This document shows, in pieces, positions 47,221 to 55,488 of a DNA stretch of 64,000 nt (positions within the stretch are counted from its first letter, which is position 1; every line of letters begins with the position of its first letter). The notes under the pieces were generated by a model. It was given only the letters and a program-made list of their open reading frames with translations, was not told the DNA's origin and did not search any database. Position numbers and translations under genes: made by a program. Source of the DNA: Saccharomonospora sp. CUA-673 (GTDB lineage: Bacteria; Actinomycetota; Actinomycetes; Mycobacteriales; Pseudonocardiaceae); the NCBI RefSeq assembly GCF_001942305.1, contig NZ_MKKE01000002.1:1-64000 (forward strand). Direction: 5' to 3'.

Positions 47221-47841
47221 TCATTCGAACCGGGACGGGTCACCCGCGCCGACGCGCACGATCTCCGGCTCGTCGCCCGAGAAGTCGATGACCGTCGTGG
47301 GCTCGACGCCGCACTCGCCGGAGTCGATGACCGCGTCCACGACGTGGTCGAGCTGCTCCTTGATCTCCCAGCCCTGCGTCAGCGGCTCGTCCTCGCCCGG
47401 CAGCAGCAGCGTGCTCGACACGAGCGGCTCCCCCAGCCCCGACAGCAGCGCCTGGGGAACGCTGTGGGCGGGGATGCGCACACCGACGGTCTTCTTCTTC
47501 GGATGCAGCAGCCGCCGCGGCACCTCCTTGGTGGCGGGCAGGATGAACGTGTACTGCCCGGGCGTCGCCGACTTGACCGCGCGGAACACGGTGTTGTCGA
47601 CGTGGACGAACTGACCGAGCTGCGAGAAGTCCTCGCACACCAGCGTGAAGTGGTGGCGGTCGTCGAGCTTGCGGATGCTCCGGATCCGGTCGAGACCCTC
47701 ACGGTTGTCGAGCGAGGTGCCGAGGGCGAAACACGAGTCGGTCGGATAGGCGATGAGGCCACCCTGCCTGACGAGGTCCACGACCTTCCCGATCGAACGC
47801 GGCTGTGGGTTGTCCGGATGCACGTCGTAGTAGATCGCCAT
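47221..47841 (-). CDS. L-threonylcarbamoyladenylate synthase-like protein (Sua5/YciO family)
   Basis: A protein of 206 aa with the YrdC/Sua5 alpha/beta fold. The N-terminal segment VVDLVRQGGLIAYPTDSCFA and KLDDRHHFTLVCEDFSQLGQ, together with KKKTVGVRIPAHSVPQALL, are closest to the YciO branch. Sua5/TsaC makes threonylcarbamoyl-AMP for tRNA t6A; YciO-type proteins have weaker or uncertain activity, so this is probably not the essential tRNA enzyme. ATG 47841 is set by TAGGGT with a 7-nt gap. Confidence 0.88.
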   Translation of the reverse strand: MAIYYDVHPDNPQPRSIGKVVDLVRQGGLIAYPTDSCFALGTSLDNREGLDRIRSIRKLDDRHHFTLVCEDFSQLGQFVHVDNTVFRAVKSATPGQYTFILPATKEVPRRLLHPKKKTVGVRIPAHSVPQALLSGLGEPLVSSTLLLPGEDEPLTQGWEIKEQLDHVVDAVIDSGECGVEPTTVIDFSGDEPEIVRVGAGDPSRFE

Positions 47842-47854
47842 GGCGGCCACCCTA
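47842..47854 (-). promoter_or_regulatory. Leaderless -10 element of the YciO-like gene
   Basis: On the minus strand TAGGGT (47854-47849) is followed by 7 nt and ATG 47841. Confidence 0.55.
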
Positions 47855-47867
47855 AACGCGAGTCGCG

Positions 47868-48191
47868 CTATTCGCCTTCACGGATGTCGAGCAGTTTGTC
47901 CAGTCCGGTGACCTCGAATCCGCGCAGTACGGCCCGGTTGCCCACGATCACGCGCAGCGGCGTGCCGGCGTCCTCGCAGCGCTCGTGGGCGCGCACGAGG
48001 GCGCTGAGTCCGGACGAGGCCAGGAACGTCACGCCGCCGAGATCGGCGACCACGGCCAGGGGCGGACTCGCCTCGTCGCACGCGGCATCGAGCGCCGAGG
48101 TGAGTTGGGCGACCGTGCCCAGATCGACCTCACCCTTCGCACGCACGATGACGGCGTCGTCGCTGCGGTCCGCCGTGATCACCAGTTCCAT
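47868..48191 (-). CDS. STAS-domain protein, anti-sigma factor antagonist type
   Basis: A protein of 107 aa. The STAS fold is seen in VIVRAKGEVDLGTVAQLTSA and VADLGGVTFLASSGLSALVR, where the Ser of ASSGL is the phosphorylation site of SpoIIAA/RsbV-type antagonists. When unphosphorylated it would sequester an anti-sigma kinase and free a stress sigma factor. No kinase or sigma gene is adjacent. ATG 48191 starts the domain cleanly; an Arg-rich upstream extension to 48377 has no domain content. Confidence 0.85.
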   Translation of the reverse strand: MELVITADRSDDAVIVRAKGEVDLGTVAQLTSALDAACDEASPPLAVVADLGGVTFLASSGLSALVRAHERCEDAGTPLRVIVGNRAVLRGFEVTGLDKLLDIREGE

Positions 48192-48389
48192 GTACGTTCC
48201 GCGCTCCCCGTGCTCGTTGGGCCCCGTGTTCCTGTGCCTCGCGTCGCACTCCGCGCTGTGCCCCACGCTTGCAGAGTGTGTGTTGCAGGCCGAGTATTCC
48301 CTTCTACCACGGCGGCGCGCTTCCGGCGTCTCGAACGCGGCGGCCGCCGCAGGTCCACGCCGGACTGCGCCACTCACTCGGGTTCAGGT

Positions 48390-49319
48390 TCACCCCAGTA
48401 GCGCAACGATGCCGACGAGCACGGGCAGTGCGAGCACGGTCGAGGCGAGTCCGGCATCGCGCGCCAGTTGCACGCCCTGGTCGAACCGCACCGCGTAGCC
48501 GAAGACGTTCTGCGCGGTCGGCAGCGCGGCGCAGACGACGGCGGCCAACAACGCGTGTTCGTCGGCGCCGATCGCCATCGCGAGCCCCCATGCGAGCAAC
48601 GGGTGCACGAACGTCTTCAACCCGACCACGGTGATCAACGACGGCCGCAGGTCCCGGTCCTTGCCCGGCAGGGTCGAGGCGTGCAGCGAGATGCCGAACG
48701 CGAGCAGCATGGCGGGCACGGCCAGGTTGCCGATCAGGTCAACGGGGTCCATCACCGCCGTCGGCGGCAGGAAGCCGGTCGCCGAGCAGACGATGCCGGC
48801 CGCGCTCGCCAACGCGAGGGGGTTGCGCACGGGCGCGCTGAACGCGCGGAGCCAGTTGGGCTTGCCGCCCCCAGCCCGCTCGGACTGCACGTCGAGCACG
48901 GAGGTGAACACCGGGGTCAGCACGGCCAACTGGAACAGCAGCACCGGCGCGACCTCGGCGGCGCCGCCGAGCACGTACGTCGCGATCGGGATGCCCAGGT
49001 TGCCGGCGTTGACGTAGCCGCTGGCCATCGAGCCGACGGTGACCTCACCCGCGGGTCTGCGCCGCGCGAGGCCGATGGGCAGGTACAGCAGGCACACGAC
49101 GGTGCTCGTGACGGCCGTGACCAGCAGGGCGGCGGAGAACACGGCGCTGACGTCGGTGCGGGCGAGGGTGCCGAACAGCAGGGCCGGGCTGCCGACGAAG
49201 AACGCCGTCCGCGACAGCACCTGCATCGCCGACGGGCCCAGCGCACCGGTCCGGCCGAGGCCGTAGCCGACCGCGACGACGAAGCCGATGACCAGGAATC
49301 CCTCGACAACCCCGTTCAT
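48390..49319 (-). CDS. AEC (auxin efflux carrier) family transporter
   Basis: A membrane protein of 309 aa with ten TM helices in two halves. Family segments are SRTAFFVGSPALLFGTLART, SGYVNAGNLGIPIATYVLGG (the broken-helix motif) and LPTAQNVFGYAVRFDQGVQL. Bacterial AEC members transport malonate, malate or other small acids. ATG 49319 was chosen because the first helix begins soon after. A TAGGGT hexamer lies at 49344-49339 and a CRP-type palindrome at 49349-49364, overlapping the expected promoter. Confidence 0.88.
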   Translation of the reverse strand: MNGVVEGFLVIGFVVAVGYGLGRTGALGPSAMQVLSRTAFFVGSPALLFGTLARTDVSAVFSAALLVTAVTSTVVCLLYLPIGLARRRPAGEVTVGSMASGYVNAGNLGIPIATYVLGGAAEVAPVLLFQLAVLTPVFTSVLDVQSERAGGGKPNWLRAFSAPVRNPLALASAAGIVCSATGFLPPTAVMDPVDLIGNLAVPAMLLAFGISLHASTLPGKDRDLRPSLITVVGLKTFVHPLLAWGLAMAIGADEHALLAAVVCAALPTAQNVFGYAVRFDQGVQLARDAGLASTVLALPVLVGIVALLG

Positions 49320-49348
49320 GCGACAGTCACGTCCACCCACCCTATGCC

Positions 49349-49364
49349 TGTGACTCATGTCACA
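49349..49364. promoter_or_regulatory. CRP/FNR-type binding site
   Basis: TGTGA-CTCATG-TCACA matches the CRP consensus TGTGA-N6-TCACA perfectly, which is also the reported consensus of the mycobacterial and corynebacterial CRP homologues. It lies immediately upstream of the AEC transporter -10 (minus strand), so binding there would more likely repress that gene. It could also act on the + strand gene about 300 bp away. Confidence 0.65.
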
Positions 49365-49659
49365 GACTCACGGGTAGCCGTGTTGTCGTCCACTGTGGAC
49401 ACGCCGGTACCGGTGACGTTCGACGAAAAGCCACGCAAACGGACGGCGGTCCGGTCTATCCCTCCCCGCGCGAGGCGGTTACTCCACGCCCCGTTCGGGT
49501 GTAGTTTGCCGGCGGGGAACGTGCAGATCGAGCGCCGTACATGTCCGCCTGCGTGGAGCGGACCCGGCGGTACGAACCGGACTCGCAGGGGTTGTCCGGT
49601 AGTCGCACCGTCGGCACCGGCGTTCGGCTTCCGAGGGAGAAGCGCGCGAAGGGAGTCCT
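49365..49659. other. Intergenic region with no recognisable gene
   Basis: About 295 bp between the CRP-like site and the small hypothetical gene. I see no domain-bearing reading frame, RNA gene or strong terminator. Short reading frames here are Arg/Pro-rich and unconvincing. A GGGAG at 49630-49640 may contribute to translation initiation of the next gene. Confidence 0.5.
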
Positions 49660-49956
49660 GTGGTGGAGGCTACCGGCCGAGTCGGCGTCGGAGATCGGGT
49701 GACGTATCTGCCCGGGACGGGGTCACGTTCCGGGACACAACGATCCGGCACGGCGTCGTCGACGGCGCCGCGACGATGCGTTCAGGGCCGGGTCGTCGCC
49801 CCGCCGGTCGCCGATCCCTACGCCGCCGTCGTGTGGGTTCCCACCCGGCCCGACGGCGCCGCCGACGACGTGGAGCCGACGTGGGTGCGGCACGACCGCC
49901 TCGTCGAGATCGCGCACCCGAACGCCGTCAGTGGTGTGGAGGACGCACGACCATGA
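49660..49956 (+). CDS. Small hypothetical protein, possibly frameshifted internally
   Basis: A protein of 98 aa as read (start GTG/ATG region at 49660). The N-terminus VGVGDRVTYLPG and the C-terminus GRVVAPPVADPYAAVVWVPT then HDRLVEIAHPNA look like real protein. The middle ~24 residues are Ser/Arg/Thr-rich. In another frame the middle reads DGVTFRDTTIRHGVVDGAAT, which suggests two compensating base losses, as seen elsewhere in the window. I do not recognise the family. The 3' end overlaps the convergent UspA gene by 29 bp. Confidence 0.45.
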   Translation: MVEATGRVGVGDRVTYLPGTGSRSGTQRSGTASSTAPRRCVQGRVVAPPVADPYAAVVWVPTRPDGAADDVEPTWVRHDRLVEIAHPNAVSGVEDARP

Positions 49957-50821
49957 CGGGGCAACCCGCGTGGTGGATCACCGTCTGACTGGTCGAGCCC
50001 AGCAGCATCCCGCGGAAACCGCCGCGGCCCCGCGTGCCGACGACCAGCAGTCGCGCATCCCGGGAGCGTTCGAGCAGGTGCTGCCGCGGACGTCCCGGCA
50101 CGACGACCCGCTCGACCTCGACGTCGGGGTAGCGCTCGGTCCAACCGGCGAGCGCCTCGGCCAGGACGACCTCCTCGGTCTCCGCCTGGGCCGAGTCGGC
50201 CGATCCACCGGGGACGTTCCAGTCGTGTTCGACGTCCGACCACGCGTGCACCGCCACGAGTCGCGCGCCCAGCACGGACGCCTCGCGGAACGCCATGCCC
50301 ACGGCCGAGACGCTCACGCCGCTGCCGTCGATGCCGACCACGACCGGGCCGGAGCCGGAGATGCCGTCGTCCGTCCCGCCGCGCACGACGACCACCGGGC
50401 ACTGCGCGTGCGCGGCCAACGACACCGACGTCGAACCGACCAGCATGCCGGCGAACCCGCCGCGGCCGGACTTGCCGACCACCAACACGCCCGCTGTCTC
50501 GGATTCCTGCACCAGCATCGGCACCGAGCCCTGCAGCGGCATGGCCGTCTCGATGTCCAGCTCCGGGGCGCGGCCGCGCGCGAGCTGCTCGGCGTCGACG
50601 AGGAACTGCCTGCCCTCGTCCTCCATCGCCCGGTAGACGTCGGGGCTGACCGGTAGATCGCCGCCGTAGAAGCCCTGGACGTAGGTGAACGCGTGCACGA
50701 TGCGCAGCGGGCGGTTGCCGCTGGCGGCCAGATCGGCCGCCCAGCGCACCGCCTGCGTCGCCGATTCCGAGCCGTCGGTGCCGACGACGACCGGCCCGTC
50801 TCGCAGACTCTCGAGCTCCAC
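49928..50821 (-). CDS. Universal stress protein with tandem UspA domains
   Basis: A protein of 297 aa with two UspA domains. Each starts with a strand and Asp (GPVVVGTDGSESATQAVRWA; GPVVVGIDGSGVSVSAVGMA) and ends with the ATP-binding pattern G-2x-G-9x-G(S/T): VVGKSGRGGFAGMLVGSTS and VVGTRGRGGFRGMLLGSTS. Such proteins are often induced by hypoxia or starvation. GTG 50821 follows AGGAGGGAGC, excluding a long Arg-rich upstream extension. It is divergent from the molybdoenzyme gene, and two direct repeats lie between. Confidence 0.9.
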   Translation of the reverse strand: MELESLRDGPVVVGTDGSESATQAVRWAADLAASGNRPLRIVHAFTYVQGFYGGDLPVSPDVYRAMEDEGRQFLVDAEQLARGRAPELDIETAMPLQGSVPMLVQESETAGVLVVGKSGRGGFAGMLVGSTSVSLAAHAQCPVVVVRGGTDDGISGSGPVVVGIDGSGVSVSAVGMAFREASVLGARLVAVHAWSDVEHDWNVPGGSADSAQAETEEVVLAEALAGWTERYPDVEVERVVVPGRPRQHLLERSRDARLLVVGTRGRGGFRGMLLGSTSQTVIHHAGCPVMVVRPPHH

Positions 50822-50833
50822 GGTGTGCTCCCT

Positions 50834-50858
50834 CCTGATCACTGGTGGCCTGATCACT
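50834..50858. repeat. Direct repeats in the UspA-molybdoenzyme intergenic region
   Basis: CCTGATCACT occurs at 50834-50843 and 50849-50858, a 15-bp period. Each copy contains the palindrome TGATCA. One copy overlaps the UspA ribosome-binding site on the minus strand. They may be regulator sites serving both divergent genes. Confidence 0.5.
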
Positions 50859-50892
50859 CCGGACTGCCAGATTGCCACGTCGACGGCCCGAT

Positions 50893-50905
50893 TACCGTGG
50901 TGCCC
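50893..50905 (+). promoter_or_regulatory. Leaderless -10 element of the molybdoenzyme gene
   Basis: TACCGT at 50893-50898 is followed by 7 nt and GTG 50906. TTGCCA at 50872-50877 is a possible -35 with short spacing. Confidence 0.45.
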
Positions 50906-53234
50906 GTGACGGTCGACGAACATTCCGAGCAGCTGAACCGCACGCGCACGACGTTCCACTGGGGCCGTTACGACGTGCTGACCTCCGGCGGAGAGGTCGT
51001 CGACGTGCGCCCCGATGCCGACGACCCCGACCCGTCGCCGATCGGCGCGGGCGTGCCGAGGCCGACCGGGCGCGTACCGCATCACCCGTCCGATGGTCCG
51101 CGAGGGCTGGCTGACCGGCACCGGCACCAGGGGCACCGACCGGTTCGTGGCCGTCAGCTGGGAACGCGCCCTGGACCTGGCCGCGGCCGAGATCGACCGC
51201 GTCCGCACGCGGCACGGCAACGCCGCCATCTACGGCGGCTCGTACGGCTGGGGCAGCGCCGGCCGGTTCCACCATGCGCAGAGCCAGATACACCGGTTCC
51301 TGGCCATGGCGGGGGGATACACGGCGACGGTCAACACCTACAGCCAGGCGGCCATGGAGGTCGTCCTCCCGCACATCATCGGTGGCAGTCCGCGCAGCAT
51401 CGAGCAGCGCGGCCCGTCCTGGCCCGAGATCACCGAGCACGCCGGGCTGGTCGTGTCGTTCGGCGGGCTCGCGGCGAAGAACGCCCAGATGGTGCCGGGC
51501 GGGCCGAGCCGGCACACGCAGACGACGTGGCAGCGCGCCGCCGCCGAGGCCGGGGTGCGGTTCGTCAACGTCTCCCCCGTCCGCACCGACGCCGCATCGG
51601 ACCTCGACGCGCGCTGGCTGCCGATCCGGCCGGCGACCGACACGGCGTTGATGCTGGGCCTGTGCCACGTGCTGCTGTCCGAGGGTCTCGCCGACGTCGA
51701 CGTGGCGCGGCGCTGCTGCGTCGGGTTCGACGAGTTCCGCGACTACGTCCTCGGGGCCTCGGACTCCTCGGACGGCCGCGCCAAGGATGCGGAGTGGGCG
51801 GCCGCGATCACCGACGTGCCCGCCGACGACATCCGCGCCCTCGCCCGCGACATCGCCGCGCACCGCACGGTGATCAACCTCGCGTGGTCGATCCAGCGGC
51901 AGGAGCACGGCGAACAGCCGTACTGGGCAGGCATCGCGCTGGCGGTGCTGTCCGGCTCGTTCGGCCGTCCCGGCGGAGGTCCCGTCGCCGGCCTCGGTAT
52001 CGCCGAGCTCGGCGTGCGCGGGCACTGGAGCATCGCCGCGCTGCCGCAGCCGGCCAACCCGGTGACCACCGCCCTGCCGGTTGCCCGGATCGCCGACGTC
52101 CTCCTGTCGCCGGGCGAGACGATCGACTACAACGGCACCCGCGTGACCTACCCCGACATCCGCCTGGTGTATTGGGCGGGCGGCAACCCGTTCCACCACC
52201 ACCAGGACCTCGCGCGCCTCGAAAAGGCCTGGCAACGCCCGGACACGGTGATCGTCAACGAGTCGTGGTGGAACGCCACCGCGCGCCGCGCCGACATCGT
52301 CTTCCCCGTCGCCACCCCGCTCGAACGCGAGGACCTCGCGCTCGGCTCGTCCGACACGACCATCACCGCGATGCAGCGCGCCGTCGCACCGCCGGCCGAG
52401 GTCCGCACCGACCACGGGGTGTTCACCGGGCTCGCCGAGCGGGTCGGGTTCGGCGGCCGGTTCACCGAGGGGCGGTCCGAACAGGACTGGGTCCGCGAGC
52501 TCTACGACCGCACCCGCGCCCGGGTCGCCGACGCGGGCGGGCGGCTGCCCACGTTCGACGAGTTCTGGGAACGCGGCTGGGCGGACCTGCCCGCCGCGGA
52601 GATGAGCCAGCGGGGCGGGGCGTTCGCCGCGCTGCGCGAGGATCCCGCCGCGCATCCCATCGACACGCCGTCGGGCCGGGTCGAGCTGGTCAGCGACACG
52701 GTGGCGGGGTTCGGCTATCCGGACTGCCCCGGAATGCCGACGTGGCTCGAACCGACCGAGTGGCTCGGGGCGCCGCTCGCGGCGCGGTACCCGCTCCACC
52801 TGGTGTCGAACCAGCCGCGCACCCGGCTGCACTCGCAGTACGACGGCGGCCGGGTCAGCCGGGACGCCAAGGTCGCCGGGCGCGAACCGATCGACCTGAA
52901 TCCCGGCGATGCGGCCGCCCGCGGCATCGCCGACGGTGACGTGGTCCGGGTGCACAACGACCGTGGGGCGTGTCTCGCGGGCGCGCGCATCACCGACGCG
53001 GTGCGCCCCGGCGTCGTGGTGCTGGCGACGGGCGCCTGGTACGACCCGGACCCCGACGGGCTCGACCGGCACGGCAATCCGAACGTGCTCACCCGCGACA
53101 CCGGCACGTCGCGGCTCGCCCAGGGCCCGACGTCCGGCACGACGCTCGTCGAGGTCGAACGGGCCGGCGGCCAACCGGAGCCGACCCGGGCGTTCCACCC
53201 ACCCGAGATCGTCGAGTCCGAACCCGACACCTGA
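50906..53234 (+). CDS. Molybdopterin (bis-MGD) oxidoreductase, DMSO/biotin-sulfoxide reductase type, two frameshifts
   Basis: About 776 aa after correction. It resembles BisC/DMSO/TMAO reductases: YGGSYGWGSAGRFHHAQSQI, VNTYSQAAMEVVLPHIIGG (the Ser of TYSQ at the molybdenum-ligand position), VYWAGGNPFHHHQDLARLEK and ESWWNATARRADIVFPV. It has no N-terminal Fe-S cluster cysteines and no Tat signal, so it should work in the cytoplasm, as BisC does. Two single-base losses near 51058 and 51075 split the N-terminus; restoring them gives VPEADRARYRITRPMVREGW. It would reduce sulfoxides or N-oxides, or possibly oxidise sulfur compounds. The start is GTG 50906. Confidence 0.88.
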
Positions 53235-53486
53235 CCGGGCGAGTATTCGACACCGTGAAAGGAAACGGCGCCCCGTCGCGTCGTCATCTCGCACGATCAT
53301 TTCACCGTGGTTCCGAATAGTGGACGCACTTCTCCTGCGCACCATTCGCGCCGTACGCTGGACAACGGCGTATCACGAGCACGGCGTATCGGCGGCACCA
53401 CCGCGATGCGCCGCGACTGCGGGTCACCAACACAGCGCACCCCGGGCGGGAACCCCATCCCCAGTCCCACTCATACAGGAGTATCC
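53235..53486. other. Leader region upstream of the YeeE/YedE gene with 10-bp direct repeats
   Basis: ACGGCGTATC occurs at 53365-53374 and 53381-53390 with a 16-bp period. No riboswitch consensus I know fits: a SAM-type element was considered because of the sulfur context but not found. AGGAG precedes GTG 53487. No gene is evident on either strand. Confidence 0.45.
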
Positions 53487-54758
53487 GTGTCCACCGACAC
53501 ATCCAACACCTCACCAGGGAAGTTCCTGACCACCTCACCGACGTCGTGTGCCGCGCCGGCGGTCGAGCCGGAGGAGCCGGTCCGCGTCGTCCCGCTCGTG
53601 CTCGCCGGCCTCGGCGCGGTCGCGCTCAGCTGGTACGTCTGGGCCGTGCACGGCGCGCAATTCGGCGCCCTGCTCGTCATCGGCCTGTTCCTCGGCGTCG
53701 CCCTGTTCCATTCGCGCTTCGGGTTCACCTCGGCGTGGCGGCAACTCGTCGCCGTCGGCAACGGCCAGGGTCTGCGAGCCCACACATTGTTGCTCGGCAC
53801 CGCCGCGACCTTGATCGCACTGGTGATCGGAACCGGAACCGGACTTTTCGGCAACACGCCGGAGGCCAGTGCGGGGCCGATCGGACTCGCGTTGTTCGTC
53901 GGCGCGATGCTGTTCGCCATCGGTATGCAGCTCGGCGGCGCGTGCGCCTCGGGCACGCTGTTCGCCGTCGGCTCCGGCCAGTCGACGATCGTGCTGACAC
54001 TGGGCGGTTTCATCGTCGGCTCGGTCATCTACACGTTCGCCTTCCCCGTGCTCAGCGGCTGGCCCGAGGTGCCCGGCGTACTGCTGTCCGAGCACGTCGG
54101 CTGGCTCGGGTCGTGGGCGGTGACGATCGGGATCCTGCTGCTGATCGTCCTGGCCACCCGCGTCGTGCAGGCCCGCCGCAACCCTCCGCCCACGGCCGCT
54201 CCGCCCAGCGCGAAGGGCATCGCCCGCGTCTTCCGCGGGTCGTGGCCGATGCTCGTCGGCGCCGTCGTGCTCGGCGTGCTGGCCGGTGCCGTGATGCTCG
54301 TGTCCGGCGGCATCTGGGGTGTCACCACGGCGTTCGCGCTGTGGGGCGCGAAGTTCCTGCAACTGATCGGCCTGCAGCCGGAGACGTGGGAGTTCTGGCA
54401 GCAGCCCGATTTCGCCCCGATGCTCGCCGGTTCGGTGTGGACGGAGAAGACCACGCTGACCAACGTCGGCATCATCCTCGGTGCCGCGGTGGCCGCCGCG
54501 ACCGCCGGCGCGTGGAAGATCCACTCCGAGATCCCGTGGCGGACCGCCGTCGCGGCGATCCTCGGCGGGATCCTCATGGGCATCGGCGCCCGCCTCGCAG
54601 GCGGCTGCAACATCGGCGCCTACCTCGGCGGCATCTCCACCGGCAGCCTGCACGGCTGGCTGTGGGGCGCGTTCGCACTACTGGGCACCTGGGTGGGCCT
54701 GAAACTCCGTCCGCTGTTCGGCCTGGCGGTACCGAAACCCAGCGACAGTGCCTGCTGA
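53487..54758 (+). CDS. YeeE/YedE-family sulfur-compound transporter (TsuA-like)
   Basis: A membrane protein of 423 aa with about ten TM helices in two halves. Conserved Cys motifs occur in both halves: MQLGGACASGTLFAVGSGQ and ARLAGGCNIGAYLGGISTGS. In TsuA these cysteines relay thiosulfate across the membrane. Thiosulfate or another sulfane/selenium compound is the likely substrate. GTG 53487 follows AGGAG. Its neighbour upstream is a possible sulfoxide reductase; no TsuB/TusA gene is adjacent. It ends in a stop that lies inside a duplicated 27-bp unit. Confidence 0.88.
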   Translation: MSTDTSNTSPGKFLTTSPTSCAAPAVEPEEPVRVVPLVLAGLGAVALSWYVWAVHGAQFGALLVIGLFLGVALFHSRFGFTSAWRQLVAVGNGQGLRAHTLLLGTAATLIALVIGTGTGLFGNTPEASAGPIGLALFVGAMLFAIGMQLGGACASGTLFAVGSGQSTIVLTLGGFIVGSVIYTFAFPVLSGWPEVPGVLLSEHVGWLGSWAVTIGILLLIVLATRVVQARRNPPPTAAPPSAKGIARVFRGSWPMLVGAVVLGVLAGAVMLVSGGIWGVTTAFALWGAKFLQLIGLQPETWEFWQQPDFAPMLAGSVWTEKTTLTNVGIILGAAVAAATAGAWKIHSEIPWRTAVAAILGGILMGIGARLAGGCNIGAYLGGISTGSLHGWLWGAFALLGTWVGLKLRPLFGLAVPKPSDSAC

Positions 54759-54786
54759 CGGTGGCCTTCTGACAGTGCCTGCTGAC
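54744..54786 (+). repeat. 27-bp tandem duplication across the YeeE stop codon
   Basis: GACAGTGCCTGCTGAC occurs at 54744-54759 and again at 54771-54786, with a degenerate third copy around 54797-54812. The first copy encodes the C-terminal residues and stop. A second stop in the same phase follows. It looks like a slippage duplication. Confidence 0.65.
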
Positions 54787-54839
54787 CGGGCTTGCTGACA
54801 CGGCGGGCTGACCCGGCCCGCACAGGCACCCGACACAGC

Positions 54840-54878
54840 AGTGGGGCGTTCCGGATCGAATCCGGAACCGCCCCACTT
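54840..54878. terminator. Strong hairpin terminator between YeeE and small secreted protein genes
   Basis: AGTGGGGCG plus TTCCGGAT (54840-54856) pairs with ATCCGGAA and CGCCCCACT with a CGA loop and a single-base bulge. It lies between convergent transcription units and ends in CTTGT. Confidence 0.85.
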
Positions 54879-54967
54879 GTGTCCCGCCCCGGCTCGGAGA
54901 GTGTGTGACGACCGTCCGAGGGCGACCGGGTCGCCGTGGGCGGGAAGCCCCTACCCCGCCCGGGCTG

Positions 54968-55216
54968 CTACCCCTCGAAGCTGGGCAGCAGCTTGCCGGG
55001 CACGTCGGCGACGGACTGGATCAGTCCGAGCACCGGCACGCCGAGCGGTGCGACCGTGTAGATGTTGTTGAGGTCGCTGGTGTCCGGCTCGTCCACGACG
55101 GGCACCTCGTCGGGCGACTCGGTGGCCGCCGCGGCCGTGCCGGCTCCCAGACCGGCGACCAGGAGCGCCCCGGCCAGGGTGGCGCCCACGACACCGCGGG
55201 CGATGGTCTTCTTCAT
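54968..55216 (-). CDS. Small secreted protein A
   Basis: A protein of 82 aa. A Sec signal peptide (KKTIARGVVGATLAGALLVA, cleavage after TAAAA) leaves a mature acidic then hydrophobic peptide of about 50 residues (EVPVVDEPDTSDLNNIYTVA, LGVPVLGLIQSVADVPGKLL). No cysteine, lipobox or LPXTG is present. I do not recognise the family. ATG 55216 follows AAAGGG. It lies 61 nt after small secreted protein B on the same strand and shares its layout, so the two may be distant paralogues or partners. Together they end the operon starting at the SBP56-like gene. Confidence 0.7.
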   Translation of the reverse strand: MKKTIARGVVGATLAGALLVAGLGAGTAAAATESPDEVPVVDEPDTSDLNNIYTVAPLGVPVLGLIQSVADVPGKLLPSFEG

Positions 55217-55277
55217 GACGGGTATCCCTTTCGCTTGCCGTCCTTCACATCCGGGCGCGCGCACCGTGCGCGGGCCC

Positions 55278-55484
55278 TCATCCGGTGATCAGGCTGATCA
55301 GGCTGTACACCGGCGCCAGCGCCTCGGCCGGCAGATTCGCGATCGGCCCGACGAGGGCTCCCGCGTCGACGCCCGGCAGGAGCCAGTACGGTGCCTCCTC
55401 GGCGGACGCGACACCGGCGCCGATCACCCCGAAGCCCGCCACCGCGGCGGCGGTCGTGGCCACACGTGCCGTGATCCGCTTCAT
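55278..55484 (-). CDS. Small secreted protein B
   Basis: A protein of 68 aa. A signal peptide (RITARVATTAAAVAGFGVIG, cleavage after VASA) releases a mature peptide of about 38 residues that is strongly hydrophobic or amphipathic (PYWLLPGVDAGALVGPIANL, APVYSLISLITG). ATG 55484 follows GGGAGGTGAGC. Its start lies 4 nt after the stop of the membrane protein gene, so it is tightly coupled to it. The function is unknown; surface-active, pore-forming or assembly-partner roles are all possible. Confidence 0.75.
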   Translation of the reverse strand: MKRITARVATTAAAVAGFGVIGAGVASAEEAPYWLLPGVDAGALVGPIANLPAEALAPVYSLISLITG

Positions 55485-55488
55485 GTGC

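Noticed and set aside
53235..53486. SAM-type riboswitch upstream of the YeeE/YedE gene
   Set aside because: The sulfur context was suggestive, but the conserved core was not found.
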